64,000 bases of DNA from Aliikangiella marina (lineage in GTDB: Bacteria > Pseudomonadota > Gammaproteobacteria > Enterobacterales > Kangiellaceae): NCBI RefSeq assembly GCF_007004765.1, contig NZ_VIKR01000001.1:682001-746000 (forward strand), in the 5' to 3' direction. Numbering within the stretch: position 1 is the stretch's first letter; the number at the start of each line of letters is the position of its first letter. The notes beneath the pieces are model-generated. The model was not told the origin of the DNA, did no database searches, and saw only the letters and a list, made by a program, of their open reading frames with translations. A program made the position numbers and the translations under genes. Below, in pieces: positions 34,684-43,399 of this stretch.

Positions 34684-35681
34684 TGAATCAATCGATATTG
34701 AGTCTAAATAAGACCTTAAAAAACTATTTCAGTGGCTTTTTCGGGAGTCGTATGCCCAAAGGCAAGTCTGTGACCTTAAGTCAACGCTCGACTTATATTT
34801 TACCGACTGGTTTAGGGTTTTTTATGGGCTTAATTCTTTTGTTAATGTTGGTTGGGGCAACTAATTACCAAAACAATCTCGCCTTTTTATTAACCTTTTT
34901 GGTTGCTGGAATTGGATTGGTCTCGATGATTTTTACTTACCAAAATATCCAGGGTATTCAGTTTTCTCTCATTAATCCAGGCGAAGTGTTTGTTGGGGAG
35001 ACTTTACCACTGCCTATTAGCTTAAGAAGCATCAATCGAACTAAGCACTTTAGCATTGGAATCGGGCTGGATAAGAAGAATGTCAGCTTGGTTGATGTCC
35101 CAGACGATAATTACGTTACGCTTAAGGTTGATGTAAAGGCTGTCAATCGTGGACGTCTCGAATTGCCCAGGATCACCGTTATGAGCGTATTTCCTTTTGG
35201 TTGGTTGCGCACATGGGCGTATTTTCGATTCGATACTGATATTATTGTTTACCCTGAACCACTCGAGCCAGCCAGACTCGACACTCAAAATTGGGGACAA
35301 GAGTCGGAAGAAGGAAGCCGAGTGGAGGGGAGTGAAGATCTCTATGGACTTAAGCCTTATCAGGATGGAGAGCCATTAACTCGAGTTGATTGGAAGTCTT
35401 ATGCCAGAGAACGCGGCATGTTTATTCGCGAATTTGCTGCTCATGAAAGTGCGGATTTATGTTTGAATTGGGAAGATTTTCCCGGCGTTGATAACGAAAC
35501 GCGACTCTCTTACTTAACTTATATGGTGCTTGAGGCGTCCTCCAATCAGTTAAATTTTTCACTAGAGTTACCGGATAAGTTTGTTGAATACGGAGAAGGC
35601 GATGAGCACCGAAAAAAATGTCTCAAAGCCTTAGCTTTGTTTGGCGAGGCTCCTCAAGCTTCAGGTACTAGTCATGCATAG
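34683..35681 (+). CDS. DUF58 protein, MoxR-operon type
   Basis: The 332-residue protein has two hydrophobic helices near residues 38-80 (LGFFMGLILLLMLVGATNYQ and the following FLLTFLVAGIGLVSM), a beta-rich segment, and the DUF58 signature EGSEDLYGLKPYQDGEPLTRVDWKSYAR, split here as SEDLYGLKPYQDGEP and RVDWKSYAR, near residue 218. Family members are membrane-anchored partners of MoxR ATPases, with a truncated or absent VWA-like fold. The start is GTG in the overlap TAGTG. Its 3' end overlaps the transglutaminase start by 8 bp. Confidence 0.88.
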   Translation: MNQSILSLNKTLKNYFSGFFGSRMPKGKSVTLSQRSTYILPTGLGFFMGLILLLMLVGATNYQNNLAFLLTFLVAGIGLVSMIFTYQNIQGIQFSLINPGEVFVGETLPLPISLRSINRTKHFSIGIGLDKKNVSLVDVPDDNYVTLKVDVKAVNRGRLELPRITVMSVFPFGWLRTWAYFRFDTDIIVYPEPLEPARLDTQNWGQESEEGSRVEGSEDLYGLKPYQDGEPLTRVDWKSYARERGMFIREFAAHESADLCLNWEDFPGVDNETRLSYLTYMVLEASSNQLNFSLELPDKFVEYGEGDEHRKKCLKALALFGEAPQASGTSHA

Positions 35682-37671
35682 CTCGATATCACAAATCGAA
35701 TTTGAAAAGCGAGCAATGCCAATTGTGGCAATTTTATTGGCTCACCAGCTCGTTTTAATTCCCTTGTACTTTTTTATCCCACTATGGATTGCCGTATTAA
35801 ATACGCTTGTTGCGGCGACAGTTTTTTATTGTGCGCGTAACCCTCATGTCGTTATTAATCGATGGATCAAAGTGGGGGTTACTATTGTGGCGATTGCTGG
35901 CGTTTATATGGCATTTAGAAAATTTTCTGGCAGAGATGCTGGAGTGTCGTTAATAGCGGTAATGTATGGTTTGAAGATTCTTGAAATCCAAACTAAGCGA
36001 GATGCAAACTTAGTCTTGAGTCTCAGTTTCTTTTTATTAGTGGCTGGATTTTTCTTCACTCAAGAACCACTTATTGCGTTCTACCAGTTTATTCCGGTTA
36101 TTGCCATATTAAATGCTTTCGTTGCAATGCAAAGCCTAGAAAAGTTTGAACTGGCTGCAGGCAATCTTAAAGGTGTGTTAAAAGATTTATCTCGTTATCT
36201 GGTGATTGCTATACCGATCATGATTGTGCTGTTTGTGTTCTTCCCGCGGCTCAGCGGGCCACTTTGGCGAATGCCTGGTGCTTCGGTGGCAACGACCGGT
36301 GTTTCAGATTTAATGAGCTTGAGTGAAATTACCGAGTTGCAGACATCTGAAAATATTGCGTTTCGGGTGACATTTAATGGTGATGTTCCCAATGAGACAG
36401 ATATGTATTGGCGGGTTGTGGTGCTTGACGAGTTTGATGGACTGTCTTGGCGGCGGACTAATCGCAACCTTTTGCCTGATATGGATGAAACGGTTTTTGA
36501 GGGAAGTTTTGATTATTCGATTACTTTAGAACCAACTAAAACGAATTATTTAGTCGCTTTAGACAAGCCGATATCTTCGCCGCAAAACGCTTCTTTAGTG
36601 GACGATCAAACCGTTCGTTCTCGATTTAGACTGCTCGACAGAACTCGCTATCAGTTAAGCTCAAAGCCTTCATTGATTATTGATTCGAGTTTAAGCCAAG
36701 TGCAGAGAAGCAAAAATGTGCGAATTCCATCGTCGGGCAATGCTGATTCGGTCGATTGGGCTAGAGACCTGCGCGCAAGAGTGAACTCTGATGAAGAATT
36801 CGTTAATGAAGTGTTAAGAATTATCAACCGGGAAGAGTATTATTACACGCTGACCCCGGGCGAAATGGATGAGCAAATAATTGATAGTTTTTGGTTGGAC
36901 AAAAGGCGCGGGTTTTGCGAACACTATGCTAGCTCTCTGGTGTTCCTGGCAAGAGCAGCAAATATTCCTGCACGAATTGTGATTGGTTATCAAGGCGCAG
37001 AAAAAAACCCACGAACCGATTACTGGATTGTGAGAGACGCAAATGCCCACGCATGGACGGAAATTTGGTTTGAAGGAAGAGGGTGGGTGCGAGTTGATCC
37101 GACTGCAGCGATTGCAAGTCAGAGAATTGAAGAGAGTTTACTCCAAGAGTATGGCCAACGGCTTGGTTTATTTGATGATTTTGAGATAGTCGAACTTGAT
37201 CAAGTTGGGCTTCTTAAAGAACTTCAGTATTGGATGGATGAGATTAACTCGGGCTGGAATGATTGGATTCTCGATTACAACCAGTCTCGCCAGCGTCAAT
37301 TTTTCCAAAACTGGGGTATATCGGGGCTCTCTGACCACATGCTGATAATTATCATGTTGTCGATCGTGAGCGGATTAGTGTTTATCAGTGGCTTGAAGTG
37401 GTTTCATGGCAGGACAGAAAGAGATCCATTGGCGCAGAGATTTGAAAACCTCATCCAAAGATTTGAACAACAGGGAATACTTAAGGTTGAGCCTCATTTT
37501 GGGCCGAAAGCAATTATCGATAAGCTCAATAAAATTGATGAGACTCGCTTTCGCGAACACACGCAAGTCTTAAATCGATACATAACTTTACGATATGCTG
37601 AACGGACACCTCGTCAAGAACAAATAAACGAATTAGAAAAAGCACTGACAAAGCTCAAAGTTAGAAGCTAG
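35674..37671 (+). CDS. Membrane transglutaminase-like protein (TgpA type)
   Basis: A 665-residue inner-membrane protein of the TgpA type. Several hydrophobic helices occupy residues 15-195 (the DUF3488 part). A periplasmic transglutaminase core follows, with C415 (GFCEHYASSLVFLARAANIPAR, split GFCEHYASS / LARAANIPAR), H459 (ANAHAWTEIWF) and D475 (VRVDPTAA) forming the triad. A single late helix (MLIIIMLSIVSGLVFISG) and a DUF4129 tail end the protein. In Pseudomonas TgpA is essential, its substrate unknown. I chose the ATG at 35674; the open frame starts 11 codons earlier at a TTG inside the DUF58 gene. Confidence 0.92.
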   Translation: MHSSISQIEFEKRAMPIVAILLAHQLVLIPLYFFIPLWIAVLNTLVAATVFYCARNPHVVINRWIKVGVTIVAIAGVYMAFRKFSGRDAGVSLIAVMYGLKILEIQTKRDANLVLSLSFFLLVAGFFFTQEPLIAFYQFIPVIAILNAFVAMQSLEKFELAAGNLKGVLKDLSRYLVIAIPIMIVLFVFFPRLSGPLWRMPGASVATTGVSDLMSLSEITELQTSENIAFRVTFNGDVPNETDMYWRVVVLDEFDGLSWRRTNRNLLPDMDETVFEGSFDYSITLEPTKTNYLVALDKPISSPQNASLVDDQTVRSRFRLLDRTRYQLSSKPSLIIDSSLSQVQRSKNVRIPSSGNADSVDWARDLRARVNSDEEFVNEVLRIINREEYYYTLTPGEMDEQIIDSFWLDKRRGFCEHYASSLVFLARAANIPARIVIGYQGAEKNPRTDYWIVRDANAHAWTEIWFEGRGWVRVDPTAAIASQRIEESLLQEYGQRLGLFDDFEIVELDQVGLLKELQYWMDEINSGWNDWILDYNQSRQRQFFQNWGISGLSDHMLIIIMLSIVSGLVFISGLKWFHGRTERDPLAQRFENLIQRFEQQGILKVEPHFGPKAIIDKLNKIDETRFREHTQVLNRYITLRYAERTPRQEQINELEKALTKLKVRS

Positions 37672-37717
37672 AACTCGAAAAATCAGCAAAATGCACAAAG
37701 TGTTTAGTGTGTAGTAC

Positions 37718-37746
37718 TCGTCATAGTCTTACAAATTCTCTATAAT
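37718..37746 (+). promoter_or_regulatory. Candidate sigma-70 promoter for miaE
   Basis: A -35-like TCGTCA (37718-37723) is 17 bp from a perfect TATAAT (37741-37746), giving an expected start about 58 bp upstream of the miaE ATG. Confidence 0.5.
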
Positions 37747-37811
37747 CCGGCAAGTTTTGGAGTTGCAAGTGTAGTTGTCGAGTTGAGCTACACTTTTTGG
37801 ACAATTGTTTA

Positions 37812-38429
37812 ATGACCGACATATCCCACATCTATCAATTTTTGCGGTGTAAAACACCGGATCGCTGGCTAGATTACGCTGAAAATCATGTTGATATTTT
37901 GCTAATTGATCATGCTAAATGTGAAAAAAAGGCCGGCTCGACAGCGTTAAGTTTAATGTTTAAATACCCTGAACGGAGCGAATTACAAATCAAAATGGCT
38001 CAGCTCGCCAGAGAAGAAGTACTGCATTTTGAGCAAGTTTTTGAAATACTGCAAAACAGAGGCATCGAATATTCAATTCTCTCACCTTCTCGTTATGCGG
38101 AGTCTTTGCGAAAGCTCGCTCGTGCGAGTGAGCCCCACAAGTTAGTTGATTTTTGTATCATTGGCGCAATTATCGAAGCGCGCTCATGCGAGCGGTTTGC
38201 GGCCCTCGCTCCAAGGTTAGTCGATTCTGAGCCCGAGCTAGCCAAATATTATCGCTATTTACTGAAATCTGAGTCTCGTCATTTTGAGGATTACCTCGCT
38301 CTAGCGCGCAAATATTCACCGGACCCCATCAACGAGCAGCTCAACAAGTTGTTAGACAGAGAAGCAGAGTTAATTGAAAGCGAAGATATGGTCTTTCGTT
38401 TTCACAGTGGAATCCCGGCAATTAGCTGA
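37812..38429 (+). CDS. miaE: tRNA 2-methylthio-N6-isopentenyladenosine hydroxylase
   Basis: MiaE is a ferritin-like diiron monooxygenase that hydroxylates ms2i6A37 in tRNA to ms2io6A. The iron-ligand helices are visible: LLIDHAKCEKKAGSTAL, REEVLHFEQVFEIL, IIEARSCERFAAL and SESRHFEDYLALA. Each carries the expected Glu or Glu-x2-His. The protein is 205 residues from the ATG at 37812; the open frame starts five codons earlier at a TTG. No clear ribosome site is seen for either start. The gene is single, upstream of dapA by 220 bp. Confidence 0.93.
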   Translation: MTDISHIYQFLRCKTPDRWLDYAENHVDILLIDHAKCEKKAGSTALSLMFKYPERSELQIKMAQLAREEVLHFEQVFEILQNRGIEYSILSPSRYAESLRKLARASEPHKLVDFCIIGAIIEARSCERFAALAPRLVDSEPELAKYYRYLLKSESRHFEDYLALARKYSPDPINEQLNKLLDREAELIESEDMVFRFHSGIPAIS

Positions 38430-38649
38430 ATTTGAATGTCGTTTTTAGCTAGAAATATCTAATTACTCAATGCGGGGTTCAAAAGGCGAATTCGATCTAT
38501 CATTTTGCTTGAGTTGGTGTCGGCTGCAAAGTAACATAGCAGCCTTTATTTTAAAGCCACAAAACGATTTTCTCCCTGTTTTAAAAAATACCTTATTAAG
38601 ATGGTAAATAGTCGGGGGAAGATAAAAATTATAGAGGTGCATAAAGGTT

Positions 38650-39531
38650 TTGTTTCGTGGAAGTTTAGTAGCTTTGGTTACACCGATGAAGTCTGATTTA
38701 AGCATCGATTATGATGCATTGTCTGCTTTAGTGGATTGGCACATAGAGAGTGGTACGCATGGTTTAGTGGTCATGGGTACTACAGGCGAATCATCTTTGG
38801 TCTCAGTGGACGAGCATGTCGCGGTTGTTAAAGCAGTAATCGAACAAGTTGATAAGCGTATTCCGGTTATCGCTGGATGTGGAAGCGCTTCGACTTCGAA
38901 GGCGGTTGAGCTAGTGAACCAGCTGAACCAATTGCAACCCGATGGCTTTTTATGCGTCACCCCCTATTATTTAAAACCGACTCAAAATGGGCTTTATGCG
39001 CATTTTAGTGCAGTTGCTGATGCTTGTGAGGCACCATTAATTCTTTACAATGTTCCGGGCAGAACCTGTTGCGATTTGGCGGATGAAACCGTCGCAAGAT
39101 TGTCATCGCACCCCAAAATTGTCGCAATAAAAGATGCAACTGGCGATTTAGAGAGAGCTAAGAACCTCATCGAAAAGGTTCCTGGGTTCATTTATTTAAG
39201 TGGTGATGACGCGACAGCGCTTGATTTTATGGCCTTAGGAGGCCATGGAGTGATTAGTGTCACAGGCAATATTGTCCCTAAAGAATTTAGTCAATTTTGT
39301 GATTTGATGGCTAAAAAGCAACCTGAATCAACTCAAAAAGCAAAAGAGCTGTTTAATCGAATCAATTCACTGAACTCGGCGCTATTTGTCGAGTCAAACC
39401 CGATACCTGTCAAATGGGCTTTGGCAAAAGTAGGGCGAATGGAGCCATATTTGAGGCTACCACTTACTCAACCAGAACCAGCATCGCAACAAGTCATTCA
39501 GGCGGCGATGCAACAAAGTGCAGTAATTTAG
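38650..39531 (+). CDS. dapA: 4-Hydroxy-tetrahydrodipicolinate synthase
   Basis: DapA condenses pyruvate with aspartate semialdehyde, the first dedicated step to diaminopimelate and lysine. The 293-residue TIM barrel starts FRGSLVALVTPM and has GTTGES, Y133 in LYNVPGRT and the Schiff-base lysine K161 in AIKDATGD. Both residue numbers equal those of E. coli DapA, which fixes the start at the TTG at 38650. AGAGGTG lies 10 bases upstream. It is followed 16 bp later by bamC, the conserved gammaproteobacterial order. Confidence 0.96.
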   Translation: MFRGSLVALVTPMKSDLSIDYDALSALVDWHIESGTHGLVVMGTTGESSLVSVDEHVAVVKAVIEQVDKRIPVIAGCGSASTSKAVELVNQLNQLQPDGFLCVTPYYLKPTQNGLYAHFSAVADACEAPLILYNVPGRTCCDLADETVARLSSHPKIVAIKDATGDLERAKNLIEKVPGFIYLSGDDATALDFMALGGHGVISVTGNIVPKEFSQFCDLMAKKQPESTQKAKELFNRINSLNSALFVESNPIPVKWALAKVGRMEPYLRLPLTQPEPASQQVIQAAMQQSAVI

Positions 39532-39547
39532 GCTTTGGAGCAATACT

Positions 39548-40630
39548 TTGAAAATTATAAAAACATCAATCGTAATCTTATCTTGTCAGATGCTTGCTGG
39601 ATGCAGTTGGCTCTACGGCGAAGATGGTTTGGTTAAAGATTCATCATACGAATACGTAAACGCTCGACAAACAAAAGACATCCAAATTCCCGGTGAATTG
39701 ACTCAAAAGAGGAAAGTGAACTTTACTCCAGTTCCGGCGATCGGCGAGAAAGCTAAACAAGCGCCCTACGGAAAAGAGGTTAAAGTTTCTGCGCCTATTC
39801 AGATTTTAGCGGTGCTTGATAATATTCGAATCGATAAAAAAGCTGACAACCCGGCGGTTTTCATCCTCGATGATAGCGACTTTTTGTGGCGTTCCATAAT
39901 AGAAATATTTGAGGAGAACGAGGCAAAAATTGAGAAGGCCAACAAGCAAGAGCTTGTTATTGAGACGGACTGGTTGGCAGTAGATGAGCGGGGTGTTTGG
40001 CTCGGCGTCGCAGGAGAGGACGATATCGATGAATTCCGGGCTAAGTATCGGGTTAAGTTCACCGATGGTGTGCTTAAAGATGAAAAGAGAATGGAAGTCT
40101 CGCGAATTGCTGCTGAAAAGTTAGATGACGAAACCGAGCAGTGGCAGCCGGTCCCCAGCTTTTGGCAAGACTCCGCAGATATGCTTAATTTGCTGATTTC
40201 AAGTTATGACAAGAAAGCCGCTACTCGAGACCAAGCTAGAAAAGCGGCGATGGTGGCAGGATTCAAAGTCCAGATGGCGAAAGATGAAGAGGATGCCGCT
40301 GCTTTGGTCACTGAAGCGAGTATGGAGCATGTTTGGGAAAAGCTCCCGAAAGTGCTGGAGGCGCTTGAGTTTGACGTTAACGATCGCGATCGTCGTTTGA
40401 TGACTTACTTTGTTAACTATCAAAAAGAAGAAGCCGGTTTCTTCGCGTCACTTTTTTCGGAAGAGAAAGAGTTGTTGCCCATTGATGCCGGTGATTATCA
40501 AGTGACTTTGCGTCAATTAGGTGAGAGAACTGCAATCGTATTTAGAGACGGCCAAGGTGAACCCTTAAATTCGCAGGTTTTGACCAAGCTGTATCCTACA
40601 TTGAGCCAGTTGTTTGGTGATAATCGATAG
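39548..40630 (+). CDS. bamC: Outer-membrane assembly lipoprotein BamC
   Basis: BamC is an accessory lipoprotein of the BAM complex that inserts outer-membrane proteins. The 360-residue product has lipobox MLAGC (cysteine 19) and an unstructured segment after it that in E. coli binds BamD (YVNARQTKDIQIPGEL here). Two helix-grip domains follow, the second starting near VTEASMEHVWEKLPKVLEAL. The start is TTG at 39548, with GGAG seven bases upstream and the signal peptide beginning at once. Position directly after dapA agrees with the family. It ends 5 bp before the MBL gene. Confidence 0.9.
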   Translation: MKIIKTSIVILSCQMLAGCSWLYGEDGLVKDSSYEYVNARQTKDIQIPGELTQKRKVNFTPVPAIGEKAKQAPYGKEVKVSAPIQILAVLDNIRIDKKADNPAVFILDDSDFLWRSIIEIFEENEAKIEKANKQELVIETDWLAVDERGVWLGVAGEDDIDEFRAKYRVKFTDGVLKDEKRMEVSRIAAEKLDDETEQWQPVPSFWQDSADMLNLLISSYDKKAATRDQARKAAMVAGFKVQMAKDEEDAAALVTEASMEHVWEKLPKVLEALEFDVNDRDRRLMTYFVNYQKEEAGFFASLFSEEKELLPIDAGDYQVTLRQLGERTAIVFRDGQGEPLNSQVLTKLYPTLSQLFGDNR

Positions 40631-40635
40631 AAGAA

Positions 40636-41400
40636 GTGTCTCAGTTAAAGTTCACCTCACTTGGCTCGGGTAGTAAAGGTAATGCCACTGTTGTAGGGTA
40701 TGACGAAGCGCTCATCCTTATCGATAGTGGTTTCTCTTGCAAACTACTTGAAACCAGGCTCGCTGAGCGAGCTATTGATTGTCAACATATCAAGGCAATC
40801 CTGGTTACTCATGAGCATAGTGACCATTTCAATGGCGTGCCGACTTTTTCGAATCGATATGGCATTCCGGTTTGGATGAGTCATGGTACCAGTCTCAATC
40901 AAAAAGCCGAAAAAATTAAGGCTTTAAATGTCTTTAATAGCCACTCATCTTTTCAAATCGAGCAGTTGGAAGTGCAGCCCGTTTTGGTCCCACATGACTC
41001 AAGGGAAGCCTGCCAGTTCGTGATACGAAAAGGGTCGAGTTGCTTAGGTATTTTGACTGACTTGGGTCATATAACGCCGTTTGTGAGTCAACAATATAAA
41101 GATTGTCAGGCGCTTTTACTTGAGTTTAACCACGATATTCAAATGCTGATGTCTGGCAGATATCCTCCCGCATTAAAAGCAAGAGTGAGCGGTTCTTTGG
41201 GGCATTTGAGTAACGATCAAGCAATTGATTTCCTGAAGAATGGCCAATTAGACTCGTTAAAGTTTTTAGCAGCGATGCATCTTAGCGAAGAAAATAATTG
41301 TCGCCATAGCGTCTTGGACCAAATTAATGGATTGTCACTAGACTCGGTTGAGGTAACCATCGCTTGCCAAGAGAATGGCTTTGATTGGGTATCTATTTAA
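40636..41400 (+). CDS. MBL-fold metallohydrolase (YycJ/WalJ-like)
   Basis: A 254-residue metallo-beta-lactamase-fold enzyme of the YycJ group, whose members are nuclease-like or phosphodiesterase-like. The family N-terminus FTSLGSGSKGNATVV is present. The two-metal motif THEHSDH gives H59, H61, D63 and H64. Further ligands are probably in VPHDSREACQF, LTDLGHI and AMHLSEENN. The start is GTG with GAAGAA upstream, five bases after the bamC stop, so it is the third gene of a dapA-bamC unit. The true substrate is unknown. Confidence 0.85.
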   Translation: MSQLKFTSLGSGSKGNATVVGYDEALILIDSGFSCKLLETRLAERAIDCQHIKAILVTHEHSDHFNGVPTFSNRYGIPVWMSHGTSLNQKAEKIKALNVFNSHSSFQIEQLEVQPVLVPHDSREACQFVIRKGSSCLGILTDLGHITPFVSQQYKDCQALLLEFNHDIQMLMSGRYPPALKARVSGSLGHLSNDQAIDFLKNGQLDSLKFLAAMHLSEENNCRHSVLDQINGLSLDSVEVTIACQENGFDWVSI

Positions 41401-41435
41401 CAGCATTAAGTAAGTCGACATTAAATGATTTGAAA

Positions 41436-41469
41436 TAAAAAAGGGCGCTGATAAAGCGCCCTTGAATTT
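41436..41469. terminator. Bidirectional intrinsic terminator
   Basis: A perfect 9-bp stem AAGGGCGCT/AGCGCCCTT (41441-41449, 41455-41463) with loop GATAA has an A-rich left flank and a short T-rich right flank. It lies between the converging MBL and chalcone-isomerase/TonB genes and can serve both. Confidence 0.8.
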
Positions 41470-41488
41470 TCATAAAGGTCAGTGAAGG

Positions 41489-42757
41489 CTAATTTAAGGT
41501 AAATGAAATCGGCACTTCAAAAACAAATTCTTCTTGTTCCAGTTCACTTGGAATTTCCTGGAATGGTGCCGCCCGTCGAATCATTTTCGTGACGGCTTTG
41601 TCAAGAATGCGTGAACCGGACCGTTCGATCAATTCAATCTCTTTCACTGAGCCATCTCTGATCAACGTCACCTTAGCGGTCACGTCGCCTTCTTTCTTTT
41701 GACGATAAGCCCTGGCAGGATACTCTTGGAACTGACGAATTGAGTTAACCAAGTCTCTTTTGTATGAACCGGCAATTAAGTCAGCATCAATAAACGGCTC
41801 TTCTTCTACTGGCGGAGGTGTCAATTTTGCAACCTTTTTGGGCGGCTCTTTTTTAGGTTCCGGCTTTTTGGGTTCCGGTTTAGTTTCAGCTTTTGCAACT
41901 TGAACAGGTTTCGCCTCGTCCTTTTTCTCAGTTACTGGCGGTTTAGCTGCTGGCTGTTTTTGTGCAACTTGCTGGACGGGTTCTTCTTTTTTCGGCTCGG
42001 GTTTTTTGGGTTCAGCTTTCTTCGGCTCAGCTCTTGCAGGTGCCCGCTGCTGTGGGGCCGCTCGAGCAACTCGAGTGACTACTGGAGTTGCAGGCGTCGG
42101 TGGCGCTAGGTCAGCGTCAAAACGCCCTTTGACAGGTTCCATAACGGTATATTTAGTAATGAAGTCTGTCTTAATAGCGTCTTGGTCTAAGCCGCGAATA
42201 CTTGACTTGAACGCTTTGGTAGGTGGAATGTTGCCTAACCAGACATTCAATAAAAGATTGGCAAAACCGCTTTTGTTTACCGTTGTAAAGAGTGTTTTGT
42301 TTAAGTAGATCTGAGTACCAACGCCTGGGATATGGTCGATATTAATTTCATCGCCGGAAACTAACCTGCGCTTGAAAAGGTTGGAGAAGCCAACAATTTC
42401 GCGGGTTAGCGGTTGCCATTGGTTGCGCGGGTTGTTCATCGCCATTCTTTCTTTCCAATGGCGTGCGAGTTTTCGGTTGGAATACTCGCTCACAAAGCGG
42501 ATAGACATCCTTTTAGCGACGTTATCGTCTTTGAGCTGATCGACATTAGTGACTGAACTTGGCCCAAACAGCGCACCGATATAGATATCATTCCTCAGTT
42601 CTTGGTACATCCCGATACCGATTAGAGAAAGCTCGTCACCGTCTGATAAGCTAGCTGTCATCTCGGCAGCTTTAACAGAGTAGTTAAAACTCAAGATAAA
42701 TACCGCTAAAACCACAGAGAGTAGGGATGTTTTCGATTTCATTGAACTACTGGGCAT
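41489..42757 (-). CDS. Exported chalcone-isomerase-like domain fused to TonB C-terminal domain
   Basis: The 422-residue protein has a signal peptide (LLSVVLAVFILSFNYSVKA). A chalcone-isomerase-like domain follows at about residues 30-205, with LIGIGMYQELRNDIYIGALF and LLLNVWLGNIPPTKAFK. Next comes a Pro/Lys/Glu/Ala-rich linker (about 225-335) with repeated EPKK units. The end is a TonB C-terminal domain (about 340-422): QFQEYPARAYRQKKEGDV, VTLIRDGSVKEIELIERSGS, LDKAVTKMIRRAAPFQEIP. The ATG has GGAG eight bases upstream. The signal looks cleavable, so this is not an ordinary anchored TonB, although it could be retained. No exbB/exbD is nearby. Its chalcone domain is paralogous to the divergent gene at 43400. 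Confidence 0.82.
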   Translation of the reverse strand: MPSSSMKSKTSLLSVVLAVFILSFNYSVKAAEMTASLSDGDELSLIGIGMYQELRNDIYIGALFGPSSVTNVDQLKDDNVAKRMSIRFVSEYSNRKLARHWKERMAMNNPRNQWQPLTREIVGFSNLFKRRLVSGDEINIDHIPGVGTQIYLNKTLFTTVNKSGFANLLLNVWLGNIPPTKAFKSSIRGLDQDAIKTDFITKYTVMEPVKGRFDADLAPPTPATPVVTRVARAAPQQRAPARAEPKKAEPKKPEPKKEEPVQQVAQKQPAAKPPVTEKKDEAKPVQVAKAETKPEPKKPEPKKEPPKKVAKLTPPPVEEEPFIDADLIAGSYKRDLVNSIRQFQEYPARAYRQKKEGDVTAKVTLIRDGSVKEIELIERSGSRILDKAVTKMIRRAAPFQEIPSELEQEEFVFEVPISFTLN

Positions 42758-43399
42758 TAATAAAACTCCGCTAATTATACTACTTGTTACTAAAAAACGC
42801 CTGCAGATATCTCATAAACGAACCTCGCTGCGAAATCCGTGCAATCGCCGTTTTGTTGATATTCAAATTAATTTGGGGGTTTAAATGCACCTAGCCTTAT
42901 ATTTGTTTTTATCCTTTAAAACTGTAGCAAGGTACTTGTCTGTCGCGTCACGCCTATTTTCGATCGATTAATCGTGCTGATCAACCCACTAAGTATACAT
43001 TATCTGATGTTATAGATACCTAAAAAAACACGCGTAACCCCTAATTAATCAGACTTTATAACCATTTGCAAATACAAATTGGTTGTTTTTAATGTTATCG
43101 GCAGTAAACGGTGATTTTTTAGCCTTATAACCCATAACTTCTTGTTAAATCTGCAAAAATAGCCTAAATTAACCAAATAGCGAGCAAGAGTTCTTTGTTT
43201 TTGGTTTATTTTTGTAGGAGAAGACGGCCAAAAATGGAGTTTAAAGGGACATAAATGCGGGGTTATTCCTGCGATGATCGCTCAAGGACGACCTTGCGAA
43301 AGGTAGTCTGTTGTCAGAATGCCTAGTGCTCCGGGATAATAATAAGATTCTTGGTAGTAGATCGTTGTACAAGATTTTAAGTGATAATTGGGGTGGAGT
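42758..43399. other. 642-bp divergent intergenic region with GGA-rich leader
   Basis: The region separates the two chalcone-isomerase-like paralogues. The left 440 bp are AT-rich and must contain both promoters; I cannot place them. The right part (43214-43399) has six GGA motifs (43217, 43236, 43247, 43286, 43334, 43395) and two small hairpins: GCGGG/CCTGC (43257-43272) and CAAGG/CCTTG around ACGA (43283-43296). It looks like a structured 5' leader or small RNA rather than a coding region. No credible gene is seen. Confidence 0.45.

Noticed and set aside
41489-42757. Ordinary TonB energy transducer
   Set aside because: It has a cleavable-type signal and a folded N-terminal domain before the Pro-rich linker, and there is no exbB or exbD partner.
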